A DNA stretch of 64,000 bases from TK10-74A sp965217625 (GTDB lineage: Bacteria; Chloroflexota; Dehalococcoidia; Bin125). Below the pieces are notes generated by a model. The model saw nothing but the letters and a program-made list of their open reading frames with translations, ran no database searches and was not told the DNA's origin. Made by a program: the position numbers and the translations under genes. The DNA lies in assembly GCA_965217625.1 (NCBI GenBank), contig OZ244557.1, positions 2,356,001 to 2,420,000 of the forward strand. The letters run 5' to 3'. This document shows positions 24,620 to 32,952 of this stretch, in pieces (within the stretch, counting starts at the first letter, position 1; each line of letters opens with the position of its first letter).

Positions 24620-25506
24620 TGGCGGGCCCGACGGCGGCGGCGAGGGTGCGGCTGGGCCCGCGGCGCGGCATCCGCTGGCGGCGCTCGCTGGGGCTCTCCC
24701 TGCCCGCCCTGATCGCGCTGGCGCTGCTCGTGGCGGGCGTGGGGGCGGACTGGCTGGCGACGCACGACCCGGAGTTCCTCAACCTGGGCGGGCGCCTGCA
24801 GCCGCCCGTCTTCGACGGGGGCAGTTGGGACCATGTCCTGGGCACGGACCAAGTGGGGCGGGACATCTACAGCCGGCTGCTGCACGGGGCGCGCATCGCG
24901 CTGATCGTGGTGGGCATCGTCGTGCCGGGCGCGGCGCTGGTGGGGACGCTGATCGGGCTGGTCGCGGGCTGGGTGGGCGGCCTCACCGGCCAGCTGCTGA
25001 TGCGGCTGGTGGACGTGCAGCTGGCGCTGCCGGCGATGCTCTTCGCGGTGCTGCTGGCGAGCCTGGTGGGGCCGAGCCTGCGCAACGTGATCATCATCCT
25101 GCTGATCTGGACCTGGCCCGCCTACGCGCGGCTGGTGCGCGCCGAGGTGCTGTCGCTGCGGGAGCGCGACTTCGTCACGGCGTCCCGGGCGGTGGGCGCG
25201 GGGCCGGCCTGGATCATGCGCAAGCACCTGTTCCCGAACGTCGTCAACACCGTCGTGATCATCATGACGCTGGAGGTCGCGCTGGTGATCCTGGCCGAGG
25301 CCGCGCTGAGTTTCCTCAGCGTCGGCGCGCCGGCGGGCACGCCGTCGTGGGGGGTGATGATCTCGGAGGGCCGCGAATTCATGAACGTCGCCTGGTGGCC
25401 GATCTGGCTGCCGGGGCTGGCCCTGCTGACGATCGCGCTGACCGGCAACCTGATGGGCGACTGGCTGCGCGACGCCCTCGACCCGCGGCTGCGCAACGTG
25501 CGCTAG
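24619..25506 (+). CDS. ABC transporter permease, DppC/OppC type
   Basis: Second permease (295 residues) of the family 5 importer. A single TM helix near the N-terminus is followed by HVLGTDQVGRDIYSRLLHGARIAL, the standard DppC opening. Then come TM helices, the EAA loop FVTASRAVGAGPAWIMRKHLFPNVVN, and the ending NLMGDWLRDALDPRLRNVR. It pairs with DppB at 23681. It ends convergently with the aminotransferase, the two stops overlapping in the sequence CTAG (25503-25506). ATP-binding subunits must be supplied from elsewhere. Confidence 0.93.
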   Translation: MAGPTAAARVRLGPRRGIRWRRSLGLSLPALIALALLVAGVGADWLATHDPEFLNLGGRLQPPVFDGGSWDHVLGTDQVGRDIYSRLLHGARIALIVVGIVVPGAALVGTLIGLVAGWVGGLTGQLLMRLVDVQLALPAMLFAVLLASLVGPSLRNVIIILLIWTWPAYARLVRAEVLSLRERDFVTASRAVGAGPAWIMRKHLFPNVVNTVVIIMTLEVALVILAEAALSFLSVGAPAGTPSWGVMISEGREFMNVAWWPIWLPGLALLTIALTGNLMGDWLRDALDPRLRNVR

Positions 25507-26696
25507 CCGGCCCCGCCGCCGCGGCGGTCGCCGCTCAGCAGCCCGCGGATGCGCTCGATCGCCGCGCGGATGTTCTCGGCGCTGTTGGCGTAGGAGAAGC
25601 GCAGGTAGCCCTCGCCCAGCCGCCCGAAACTGGTCCCCCCCACGACGGCCACCCCCGCCTCCTCCATCAGGCGCCGCTGCAAGGTGCTCGCCTCCATCCC
25701 CGTCCCCTCGATGTTCGGGAAGACGTAGAAGGCCCCGCCCGGGTCGGCGCAGCGGAATCCCGGCAGCGAATTGAGCCCCGCGACGATGATCCGGCGCCGC
25801 TCGTCGAACGCCCGGCGCATCTCCTCGACGGCGTCCTGGGGGCCCTGCAGCGCCGCCAGCCCGGCGTGCTGCGCGACGGCGCTGGGGCAGGAGTAGGAGT
25901 TCACCGCCAGGCGCTCGGCGTGCGGGAACAGGTTCGGCGGCCAGACGCCGTAGCCCAGCCGCCAGCCCGTCATGGCGTACGTCTTGCTCCAGCCGTCGAT
26001 CACGATCAGCCGCTCGCGAATCTCCGGATAGCGCAGCAGGCTCACGTGCGTCCGCTCGCCGTAGAGGATGCAACTGTAGATCTCGTCGCTCAGGATCGCG
26101 ACGTCGGGGTAGGCGGCCAGCCCGTCGATCAGGCGCTCGATCTGCTCGGCCGGAACGACGCCGCCGGTGGGGTTGGCGGGGCTGTTGAGGATCAGCAGCC
26201 GCGTGCGCTCCGTGACGCTGGCCAGCACCTGGTCGGCGTCGAAGGAGAACCCCGCGCTCTCGTGCAGCTCGATGGGCACTGGCGTCGCCCCGGAGTACGC
26301 GATCACCGACTCGTAGATCGGGAAGCCGGGGTTGGGGTACATGATCTCCACGCCCGGCTCGCCGAAGAGCAGGATCGCGAAGTACATGATCGGTTTCGCG
26401 CCGGGCGTGATCAGCACCGTCGCCGGGTCGACCTCCGCCCCGTGCCGCGCCATCAGGTCGTGCGCCACCGCCTCGCGCAGCGCCGGCAGGCCCGCGGCGG
26501 GCGTGTAGCCGTGGTGTCCCTCGTCGAGCGCCCGCTTGGCCGCCTCGACGATGTGCGCCGGCGTGCGGAAGTCGGGCTGGCCGATGCCCAGGTTGATGAT
26601 GTCGCGGCCCTGCGCGGCCAGCTGCTGCGCGCGGGCCAGCACCTCGAAGGCGGTCTCGGTGCCCAGACGGTCGAGCGCGGCGGTGGGGTGTGGCAT
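25503..26696 (-). CDS. pyridoxal phosphate-dependent aminotransferase, class I/II
   Basis: Fold-type I aminotransferase of 397 residues. INLGIGQPDFRTPAHIVEA (about 34-52) is the start of the AspC/PatA-like fold. Further motifs are YTPAAGLPALREAVA, LNSPANPTGGVV (about 170-181; NPTG), DEIYSCILYG (about 204-213; PLP-ring Asp) and GWSKTYAMTGWRLGY with the Schiff-base Lys238. Subgroup Ibeta transaminases act on aspartate, aromatic amino acids or methionine-related substrates; specificity is not decidable. ATG 26696 follows GAGGACGACCGATAC; the longer frame to 26780 has no ribosome site. It is divergent from the peroxiredoxin. Confidence 0.9.
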   Translation of the reverse strand: MPHPTAALDRLGTETAFEVLARAQQLAAQGRDIINLGIGQPDFRTPAHIVEAAKRALDEGHHGYTPAAGLPALREAVAHDLMARHGAEVDPATVLITPGAKPIMYFAILLFGEPGVEIMYPNPGFPIYESVIAYSGATPVPIELHESAGFSFDADQVLASVTERTRLLILNSPANPTGGVVPAEQIERLIDGLAAYPDVAILSDEIYSCILYGERTHVSLLRYPEIRERLIVIDGWSKTYAMTGWRLGYGVWPPNLFPHAERLAVNSYSCPSAVAQHAGLAALQGPQDAVEEMRRAFDERRRIIVAGLNSLPGFRCADPGGAFYVFPNIEGTGMEASTLQRRLMEEAGVAVVGGTSFGRLGEGYLRFSYANSAENIRAAIERIRGLLSGDRRGGGAG

Positions 26697-26754
26697 GTAT
26701 CGGTCGTCCTCTGCATTCGCGGCGCCCTGCGGCGCGTCCGTGATCCGGTTAGGC

Positions 26755-26783
26755 TTGGCAAGCGGCCGTCCGTTTGCCACTAT
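26755..26783 (+). promoter_or_regulatory. possible promoter TTGGCA-N17-CACTAT for the peroxiredoxin
   Basis: TTGGCA (26755-26760) and CACTAT (26778-26783) have 17-nt spacing, about 60 nt before the peroxiredoxin ATG. The -10 match is moderate; the overlapping TATCCC would be an alternative with a longer spacer. Confidence 0.3.
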
Positions 26784-26842
26784 CCCAGTATGACCCCTGC
26801 AAGCGCCGGCACGCGACCAGCCTGGGGGACGAGGAGAGCATC

Positions 26843-27475
26843 ATGACTTTGCGACTTGGGGACACAGCGCCCGACTTTCGGGCAGAGACCACGGAGGGAT
26901 CGATCTCCTTCCACGACTACTTGGGCGACAGCTGGGGCGTCCTGTTCTCGCACCCGGCCGACTTCACGCCCGTTTGCACGACGGAGCTGGGCGCGGTCGC
27001 CCGGCTGAAGCCGGAGTTCGAGCGGCGCAACGTGAAGGTCGTGGGGCTGAGCGTCGACCCCATCGACAGCCACACCGAGTGGGTGAAGGACATCAACGAC
27101 ACCCAGGGCACGACGGTGAACTTCCCGATCATCGCCGACGGCGAGCGCAGCGTCGCCGAGACGTACGACATGATTCACCCGAACTCGGACGACAAGACGC
27201 CCGTGCGCTCGGTCTTCATCGTCGACCCGAACAAGAAGCTGCGGCTGACCCTCACCTACCCCCCGTCGGCGGGCCGCAACTTCGCCGAGATCCTGCGGGT
27301 GATCGACTCGTTGCAGCTCACCACCTACCGCAAGGTGGCGACGCCGGCCGACTGGCGCCAGGGCGAGGATGTCGTGATTCTGCCGACCGTCAGCGACGAC
27401 GAGGCGAAGGAACTGTTCCCGGCGGGCTTCACCACCCACCGGCCCTACCTGCGCACGACGGCCGCCCCGGAGTAG
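26843..27475 (+). CDS. 1-Cys type (Prx6-like) peroxiredoxin
   Basis: Thiol peroxidase of 210 residues that reduces hydrogen peroxide and organic peroxides. LGDTAPDFRAETTEG opens the thioredoxin fold. The peroxidatic site is HPADFTPVCTTELG with Cys45. VDPIDSHTEWVKDI and the C-terminal Prx6 extension (TYRKVATPADWRQGEDVVILPTV) are typical. No second cysteine is found in the frame, consistent with the 1-Cys class. GAGGAG precedes the ATG. It converges on the PdxA-like gene. It contrasts with the TGA-containing peroxiredoxin at 43.4 kb. Confidence 0.93.
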   Translation: MTLRLGDTAPDFRAETTEGSISFHDYLGDSWGVLFSHPADFTPVCTTELGAVARLKPEFERRNVKVVGLSVDPIDSHTEWVKDINDTQGTTVNFPIIADGERSVAETYDMIHPNSDDKTPVRSVFIVDPNKKLRLTLTYPPSAGRNFAEILRVIDSLQLTTYRKVATPADWRQGEDVVILPTVSDDEAKELFPAGFTTHRPYLRTTAAPE

Positions 27476-27500
27476 CGCTGCCCGCTGTGGGCGGTCCGTC

Positions 27501-28502
27501 CTAGCCAGCCTCGCCGGCGGCGAGCCGCCGCGCATAGTCGATGGCGGCCTGCATGTTGGCCGGATTCGCCACGCCCTGCCCCGCGATGTCGAACGCGGTG
27601 CCGTGTTCCACCGAGGTGCGGATGATCGGCAGTCCCACCGTCACATTGACGCCGTCCTCGAACGCGATCAGCTTCATCGGCACGTGCCCCTGATCGTGGT
27701 ACATGACGACCAGGATGTCCCACCCGCCCGCGTAGGCCTGCCGGAAGGCGGAGTCGGCGGGCAGCGGGCCGTCGGCGTCGATGCCCGCCGCCGCCGCGTC
27801 GTCGCACGCGGGCCGGATCTGCTCCTCGTCCTCGACGCCGAACAGCCGGTGCTCGCCGGCGTGCGGGTTGAGACCGCACACCCCAATCCGCGGCGCGACG
27901 ATGCCCAGCTGCCGCATATGGTCATGCGCCGCCCGGATCGCCGCCAGCACACGCTCGCGCGTGACGCGCTGCACGGCCTCGCGCAGCGAGAGATGCGTCG
28001 AGACGTGGAGCGCGCGCAGCCGCGGCGAGCCCAGCAGCATGAAGTGGTGCTTGGTTCCGCAGAGGTGGCCCAGCAGACCCGTGTGGCCGTCGAACTTGTG
28101 GCCCGCGAGCTGCATCGCCTCCTTGTTCAGCGGCGCCGTCACGATGGCGTCGATGCGGCCGGCGAGCGCCATCTCCGTGGCGCGGACGACCGTGTCGTAG
28201 GCCGCCTCGCCCGTGTAGGCGTCGACGGTTCCGACCGCCACGCGGGCCGGGTCGCAGTTCCGCAGGTCGAGGACGTCGATGCGGCCCTGCGCCGGGTCGG
28301 CCTCCGCCGGGTCGGCGATCACGCGCAGCGACCAGCCCTCCAGCCAGCGCGCGGCCGCGTCGCGCACGACCCGGGCGTCGCCCAGCACGATCGGTCGGCT
28401 GTCGCCGCGCACGATCCGGCCGGGCAGCGCCTTGGCCGTCACCTCAGGGCCGATGCCGGCGGGGTCGCCCAGCGTGATGCCGATGATTGGGGCGCCGGTC
28501 AC
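27501..28502 (-). CDS. PdxA-family dehydrogenase, probably PdxA2-like (4-phospho-acid-sugar dehydrogenase)
   Basis: A 333-residue NAD-dependent dehydrogenase. IGITLGDPAGIGPEV opens the PdxA fold. TAPLNKEAMQLAGHKFDGHTGLLGHL and HVSTHLSLREAV contain substrate and metal residues, and VMYHDQGHVPMKLIAF carries a further metal histidine. PdxA itself makes vitamin B6, but PdxA paralogues next to a DUF1537 kinase oxidise 4-phosphorylated four-carbon acid sugars. Here the GTG start overlaps the kinase stop by four bases (GTGA), so the catabolic role is preferred by context. Biosynthetic PdxA cannot be excluded from the sequence alone. Confidence 0.88.
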   Translation of the reverse strand: MTGAPIIGITLGDPAGIGPEVTAKALPGRIVRGDSRPIVLGDARVVRDAAARWLEGWSLRVIADPAEADPAQGRIDVLDLRNCDPARVAVGTVDAYTGEAAYDTVVRATEMALAGRIDAIVTAPLNKEAMQLAGHKFDGHTGLLGHLCGTKHHFMLLGSPRLRALHVSTHLSLREAVQRVTRERVLAAIRAAHDHMRQLGIVAPRIGVCGLNPHAGEHRLFGVEDEEQIRPACDDAAAAGIDADGPLPADSAFRQAYAGGWDILVVMYHDQGHVPMKLIAFEDGVNVTVGLPIIRTSVEHGTAFDIAGQGVANPANMQAAIDYARRLAAGEAG

Positions 28503-29782
28503 GCGGGCGTGCCTTCCGAGTGCGGATGGAGCCGGTGGAACAGGCGCACGAGCGTCTCGTCGTCGCCGAATGCGCCGGCCTTGGTCGCGATGGTGACGCC
28601 GTCGAGCCGCCCTCCGGCGATCGCGCCCACGGGCGCCCCGGGCTCGACCTCGCCCGCCAGCACGATACCAGCGGCGCCGATCGCCGACAGCACGGCGAAG
28701 GCCGTGTCTCCCCCCACCAGCACCAGGCCGCCGATCGCGTGCTTGTCGGCGAGGCCGGCGACGGTCGCCGCGAGTTGCCGGGTGATGGAATCCGCGGCGG
28801 CGCGGATCGCCGGCGCCGGGGTGGGGAGGTCGCCCCGGACGTCGGCCCGCAGCGCGACGCTGCGCCCTGCCGCGAGCGCCCCTGCTGCCGCCCGCCGATC
28901 GAAGCGCGTCGGGACCGCGCGCCCGCTCCCGTCGATCTGGAAGGCCAGCGAATGGACGTCGGCCAAGCGCCGCGCGGCAAGCTGCGCGATCTGACGGCCG
29001 GCCAGGGCCCGCTGACTCGCGGTGGCCAGGAGGATCGGCAGCTCGGCGGTCGGTGTCGCTGCGGCGACGTCGCCGGCGCCCGACGACGCCCGCGCCAGCG
29101 CCGACGCCAGACCGGCCGAGCCCGCGAACAGGACGGAGGCGGCCGGGCTCTCCGACCGCAGGGCGGCCGCGACCAGCCGGTCGAGGTCGGCGTCGCCGGT
29201 CGCGTCGCAGAGCAGCAGCGACGGCCCGTCCGCCGCGGCGCGGCCCATGCTGGCGGCGAGCGTGTCCCGCACGCGCCCCGATCGGATGTCGCGCAGCGGG
29301 CAAGTGCGCAGCGGCAGCCGGCAGTGCCGCCGCAGGATCTCGGCCACCCGGCTGGTCGCAACGGGGCTCAGCGGGTCGCGGCCGACCTCGGTCTGCGCCA
29401 GCGGCACGCCGTGCACCCAGAGGCGGCCGTCTTCCACCGTCCGCCCGGTGGCCGGGAAGGCGGGCGTCACGACCACCAGCCGCGCCCCCGACGCCTCGGC
29501 CGCCGCGCCGATCTCGACCCCCGGGTGCCCGCGCAACGTCGAGTCGATCTTGACGTAGCGGACCCGTGCCCCGGCGGCGCGCGCGGCCGCGACCGCGTCC
29601 GCGACCACGGCCGCCGCGTCCCGCGCGGGCATCCGGCGCGTGTCCATGTTCACCGACACCAGATCCGCCCCCGGCGCCCCGGCGATGTCGCGGCCCGCCG
29701 ACACGAACGACGAGACGCCGCGGCCCGCGAACGCGGCGGCGCAGTCCAGCGCGCCGGTCAGGTCGTCGGCGAGCAGCACCAT
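28499..29782 (-). CDS. four-carbon acid sugar kinase family protein (DUF1537, OtnK/DtnK type)
   Basis: A 427-residue kinase of the DUF1537 family. The N-terminal substrate-binding domain opens with VLLADDLTGALDCAAAFAGRG and contains VRYVKIDSTLRGH, a family hallmark. The C-terminal nucleotide-binding domain has GLVLVGGDTAFAVL and GVTIATKAGAFGDDETL. Known members phosphorylate erythronate or threonate at O4 before oxidation by a PdxA2-like enzyme, which is the coupled downstream gene. The start is uncertain: ATG 29782 lacks a good ribosome site, and an in-frame TTG at 29830 follows GGGGAGG closely. It is divergent from the LLM gene at 29949. Confidence 0.87.
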   Translation of the reverse strand: MVLLADDLTGALDCAAAFAGRGVSSFVSAGRDIAGAPGADLVSVNMDTRRMPARDAAAVVADAVAAARAAGARVRYVKIDSTLRGHPGVEIGAAAEASGARLVVVTPAFPATGRTVEDGRLWVHGVPLAQTEVGRDPLSPVATSRVAEILRRHCRLPLRTCPLRDIRSGRVRDTLAASMGRAAADGPSLLLCDATGDADLDRLVAAALRSESPAASVLFAGSAGLASALARASSGAGDVAAATPTAELPILLATASQRALAGRQIAQLAARRLADVHSLAFQIDGSGRAVPTRFDRRAAAGALAAGRSVALRADVRGDLPTPAPAIRAAADSITRQLAATVAGLADKHAIGGLVLVGGDTAFAVLSAIGAAGIVLAGEVEPGAPVGAIAGGRLDGVTIATKAGAFGDDETLVRLFHRLHPHSEGTPA

Positions 29783-29897
29783 GCGTGCGCGCTGGTCCGG
29801 CCCGTGCTGTCTGGCTGGCTGCTCGTCCAAACGACCTCCCCGCCCGTCGGCCCGTGCCGGATCATATCCCGGCCGGGCTCGAACGACCCAGGTCGCG

Positions 29898-29903
29898 TAG
29901 ACT
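29898..29903 (+). promoter_or_regulatory. -10 box TAGACT for the LLM gene
   Basis: TAGACT stands 45 nt before the ATG at 29949, leaving a leader of about 38 nt. The -35 region is GC-rich and unconvincing. Confidence 0.38.
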
Positions 29904-29948
29904 GGCGGCGACGCAGCACGGCACGGGACTGGTGATCGGAGCAGAACA

Positions 29949-30878
29949 ATGAAACTGGCAGCGGAATTCCCCAGCGTGGTCCACCGCGAGGGACCGGCCG
30001 CGATCTCGCGACTGGTGGCGGGCATCGAGGCGATCGGCTACGACCAACTCGAGATCTTCGACCACGTCGCGATGGGGCACCCCATTGAGGGCCGCCCGCC
30101 CCAGCCCTACCCCGCGAACATGCCCCTCCTGGAGGCCTTGATGACGCTGGCCTACGCGGCCGCCGCGACGAGCACCATCGGCCTGGGCACGGAGGTGCTG
30201 GTGCTGCCGCAGCGTCACCCCACCCTGGTCGCCAAGCAGGTGAGCACGCTCGACACGCTGTCGGGCGGCCGCGTGCGACTGGGCATCGGCGTGGGCTGGC
30301 AGGAGTCGGAATACGACGCCCTGGGCATGCCCTTCCACCAACGGGGCCGCATGATGGACGAGGCGATCGCCTTCCTGCGCGCCTGGTGGGGCGACGCCTC
30401 GGTCGACTTCGACGGCGATTTCTTCCAGGCCCGCGCGATGGCGATGGAGCCCAAGCCGCCGCAGGGCGCCGCGATCCCGATCTGGGTCGGCGGCGCCTCT
30501 CCGGCCGCGCTGCGACGGGCGGGCACGGTGGCCGACGGCTGGCTGGCCAGCGCCGGCATGGGCGACAGCGGCGCCCTGGCGGGCATGATCGAGCGGGTCA
30601 AGGAGCACGCCGCGGCGGCCGGCCGCGATCCGTCGAGCCTGGGCTTCCAGGCCCAGCTCAGCCCCCCGCCGCGCAGCGACGACCCCGGCGGGCGGAACTT
30701 CTACCGCCGCCCCGACGACGTCGTGGCGGTCGCCCTGGCGGCCAAGAGCGCCGGCTTCGACGCGGCCGCGATCAACGTCACGGGCGTCTTCCTGGCCGGC
30801 GCGCGCAGGGTCGATGCGATGATCGAGGCGCTGGGCACGCTCCACGATCGCCTGCGGGCGGAGCTGGGATCGGATTAG
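29949..30878 (+). CDS. LLM class F420- or FMN-dependent oxidoreductase
   Basis: A 309-residue luciferase-like protein. The opening is KLAAEFPSVVHREGP, then YDQLEIFDHVAMG (about 32-44), IGLGTEVLVLPQRHPTLVAKQ, LSGGRVRLGIGVGWQESEYDALG (the GxGxGW signature) and IPIWVGGASPAALRRAGTVADGWL. It is more divergent in the first strand than the copy at 799-1737. The flavin hydride-transfer family fits; substrate unknown. It is followed 50 nt later by an enolase-superfamily gene on the same strand, so both may act in one catabolic route. Confidence 0.87.
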   Translation: MKLAAEFPSVVHREGPAAISRLVAGIEAIGYDQLEIFDHVAMGHPIEGRPPQPYPANMPLLEALMTLAYAAAATSTIGLGTEVLVLPQRHPTLVAKQVSTLDTLSGGRVRLGIGVGWQESEYDALGMPFHQRGRMMDEAIAFLRAWWGDASVDFDGDFFQARAMAMEPKPPQGAAIPIWVGGASPAALRRAGTVADGWLASAGMGDSGALAGMIERVKEHAAAAGRDPSSLGFQAQLSPPPRSDDPGGRNFYRRPDDVVAVALAAKSAGFDAAAINVTGVFLAGARRVDAMIEALGTLHDRLRAELGSD

Positions 30879-30928
30879 CGGCGGACGCCCGGCACGCGGG
30901 AGCCCCCGGACAGCGACGGGAGAAGCGG

Positions 30929-32068
30929 GTGAAGGTCACCGGGCTCAGGACGATGGTCGTCGAGGCGGAGGAGCCGTACATCGGCGGCAGGTACTTCCTC
31001 TTCCTCGAACTCCAGACCGACGAGGGCATCACCGGCATCGGCGAGCGCATCGCCGGCAGCTCCTACTCCGACCACCTGGGCGACCTCAAGTCGCAGGTCA
31101 GCCTGATCGAGGAGTTCGCCGGTCAGTTCGTCATCGGCGAGAACCCGCTCAACATCGAGCGCATCTGGGACCGCATGTACGGCGCGCGCCACGACCTGCG
31201 CCACCCCAGCCTCTACGCGACGCCCGTGATCAGCGCCATCGACATGGCGCTGTGGGACATCGCCGGCAAGGCCGCCAACCAGCCCATCTACAATCTGCTC
31301 GGCGGCCAGTATCACGAGACGCTGCGCGCGTACGCCTACATGCCCGCCGCCGGCCTCGACGAACACCCGGAGAAGGCCGGCGACGTCGCCGCCCAGCTCC
31401 TGGCCGAGGGCAACTCGGCCTGCAAGATCGACCCCTTCGCGCCGGCCCACCCCATCCGCGACATCCCGCTCTGGGAGATCGAGCGCGCGGGCAAGATCTT
31501 CGAGAGCATCCGCAAGGCCGTCGGAAACCGGCTGGAGGTCGGCATCGGGACGCACGGCCAGATGCCCACCTACAGCGCCATCCGCGTCGCGCAGTACCTG
31601 GAGCCGTACCACCCGTTCTGGTTCGAGGAGCCGGTGATGCCGGAGAACGTCGAGGAGATGGCCCGCGTCGCCGCGCACACCAGCATCCCCATCGCGACGG
31701 GCGAGCGGCTGGTGACGAAGTACGAATTCGCCCGCGTGCTGGAGAAGCAGGCCGCGCAGATCATCCAGCTCGACGTCGGGCAGTGCGGCGGCATCACCGA
31801 GGCCAAGAAGATCGCCGGCATGGCCGAGGCGCACTACGCGATGATCGCCCCGCACATGTACTGCGGGCCCGTGGCCGCCGCCGCCGCCATCCAGATCGAC
31901 ACCTGCTCGCCGAACTTCCTGATTCAGGAAGCCAACCAGGGGCCGCTGCACAAGACGATCTTCCAGCAGCCGCTCGTCGTCGAGAACGGCGTCATCATCC
32001 CGCCCACCGGCCCCGGCCTGGGCGTCGAGTTCGACGAGGACGTGCTGCGGGCCCACCTCGTGTCGTAG
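30929..32068 (+). CDS. mandelate racemase/muconate lactonizing enzyme family protein (enolase superfamily)
   Basis: A 379-residue protein with a capping domain (about 1-125) and a TIM barrel. Barrel landmarks are CKIDPF with Lys166, GIGTHGQM (206-212), WFEEPVMPEN with Glu233/234, ATGERLVTKYEF with Glu259, LDVGQCGGITEAKKIA with Asp282, and IAPHMYCGPV with His309. The fold resembles galactonate/mannonate-type acid-sugar dehydratases, but the first metal-ligand position, usually Asp in a D-x-H-G motif, reads G-T-H-G. Start GTG 30929 follows GGGAGAAGCGG. Context with acid-sugar genes supports a sugar-acid or similar alpha-hydroxyacid substrate. Confidence 0.86.
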   Translation: MKVTGLRTMVVEAEEPYIGGRYFLFLELQTDEGITGIGERIAGSSYSDHLGDLKSQVSLIEEFAGQFVIGENPLNIERIWDRMYGARHDLRHPSLYATPVISAIDMALWDIAGKAANQPIYNLLGGQYHETLRAYAYMPAAGLDEHPEKAGDVAAQLLAEGNSACKIDPFAPAHPIRDIPLWEIERAGKIFESIRKAVGNRLEVGIGTHGQMPTYSAIRVAQYLEPYHPFWFEEPVMPENVEEMARVAAHTSIPIATGERLVTKYEFARVLEKQAAQIIQLDVGQCGGITEAKKIAGMAEAHYAMIAPHMYCGPVAAAAAIQIDTCSPNFLIQEANQGPLHKTIFQQPLVVENGVIIPPTGPGLGVEFDEDVLRAHLVS

Positions 32069-32092
32069 GCGCCGCGGTGGGTTGCCGCGCGC

Positions 32093-32923
32093 CTACACCA
32101 CGACGGGCGGCACCAGCAGCTCGGCCGGTTTCAGGCCGAACTCCTCGATCATCTCGTCGGCGTACGCGATGCGGCCCGAGACCTCGGAGGCGGGGCCGTA
32201 GGCCAGCCGCAGGCAGGCCTCGGCCATGTGCTCGACGGGCGTCACGCGCTCCCGGTTCGAGTCGGTGATCAGCTTGTGGAACACGACACCCGGCGTCGCG
32301 ACCAGGCCCGGCGAGATGGCGCTGATGCTGACGCCGTCCGCGTTGACCTCGGCCGCCAGCCCGGTGCTGAAGCGTTCCAGCGCCGCCTTGCACATCCCGT
32401 AGACCGTCCCCGGGCCGCCGCCGCTGTCCAGTTTCGGGTGCAGCGCCGCGTGCGACGAGACGTTCACGATCCAGCCGGTCTTGCGCTCGCGCATGCTGCC
32501 CAGCACCAGCTGCGTCAGGTGCAGCGGCCCGTAGACCTGCACCTCCTCCATCAGCTTGTAGCGCTTCTCCGGGAACTGGCCCGTGGGGATGAAGAACGTC
32601 ACCGCGGCGTTGTTGACCAGGATGTCGACCGGGCCGTACTCCGCGACCGCCGCCTCGACCAGGGCCTCACGGTCGGCGCCGCTCGACAGATCACAGCGCA
32701 CGGCGTGCGCCGTGCCGCCCGCGTCGGTGATCCGTCGCACCACGCTGGTGATGCTGCCCGGCAGCTGGTGGTCGCCGTCCTCGACGGTGCGCGCGCAGAC
32801 GACGACCTTCGCCCCCTCCTGCGCGTAGCGGTACGCGATCGCCTCGCCGATGCCGCGCGACGCGCCCGTCACGATCGCGACCTTCCCGGCGAGCAGTCCG
32901 TTGGGGTTGACGGTTCCGGTCAT
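32093..32923 (-). CDS. SDR family oxidoreductase
   Basis: A 276-residue classical SDR. KVAIVTGASRGIGEAIA binds the nucleotide. CARTVEDGDHQLPGS, an insertion after the second strand, lies where cofactor specificity is set. The active site has NVSSHAALHP (Ser) and TVYGMCKAAL (Tyr-x3-Lys). ISPGLVATPG follows. The C-terminus is long and lacks the usual GG-x-DGG ending, with SGRIAYADEMIEEFGL instead. AGGAGGAATACCC precedes the ATG. It lies 29 nt after the CoA-transferase stop on the same strand and is likely in one transcript with it. Confidence 0.9.
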   Translation of the reverse strand: MTGTVNPNGLLAGKVAIVTGASRGIGEAIAYRYAQEGAKVVVCARTVEDGDHQLPGSITSVVRRITDAGGTAHAVRCDLSSGADREALVEAAVAEYGPVDILVNNAAVTFFIPTGQFPEKRYKLMEEVQVYGPLHLTQLVLGSMRERKTGWIVNVSSHAALHPKLDSGGGPGTVYGMCKAALERFSTGLAAEVNADGVSISAISPGLVATPGVVFHKLITDSNRERVTPVEHMAEACLRLAYGPASEVSGRIAYADEMIEEFGLKPAELLVPPVVV

Positions 32924-32952
32924 GGGTATTCCTCCTGTGTATTCGTGCCCAT

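Noticed and set aside
27479..27493. Small GCCC/GGGC hairpin between the convergent peroxiredoxin and PdxA-like genes as a terminator
   Set aside because: A four-base-pair stem without a T-run, common by chance at this base composition.
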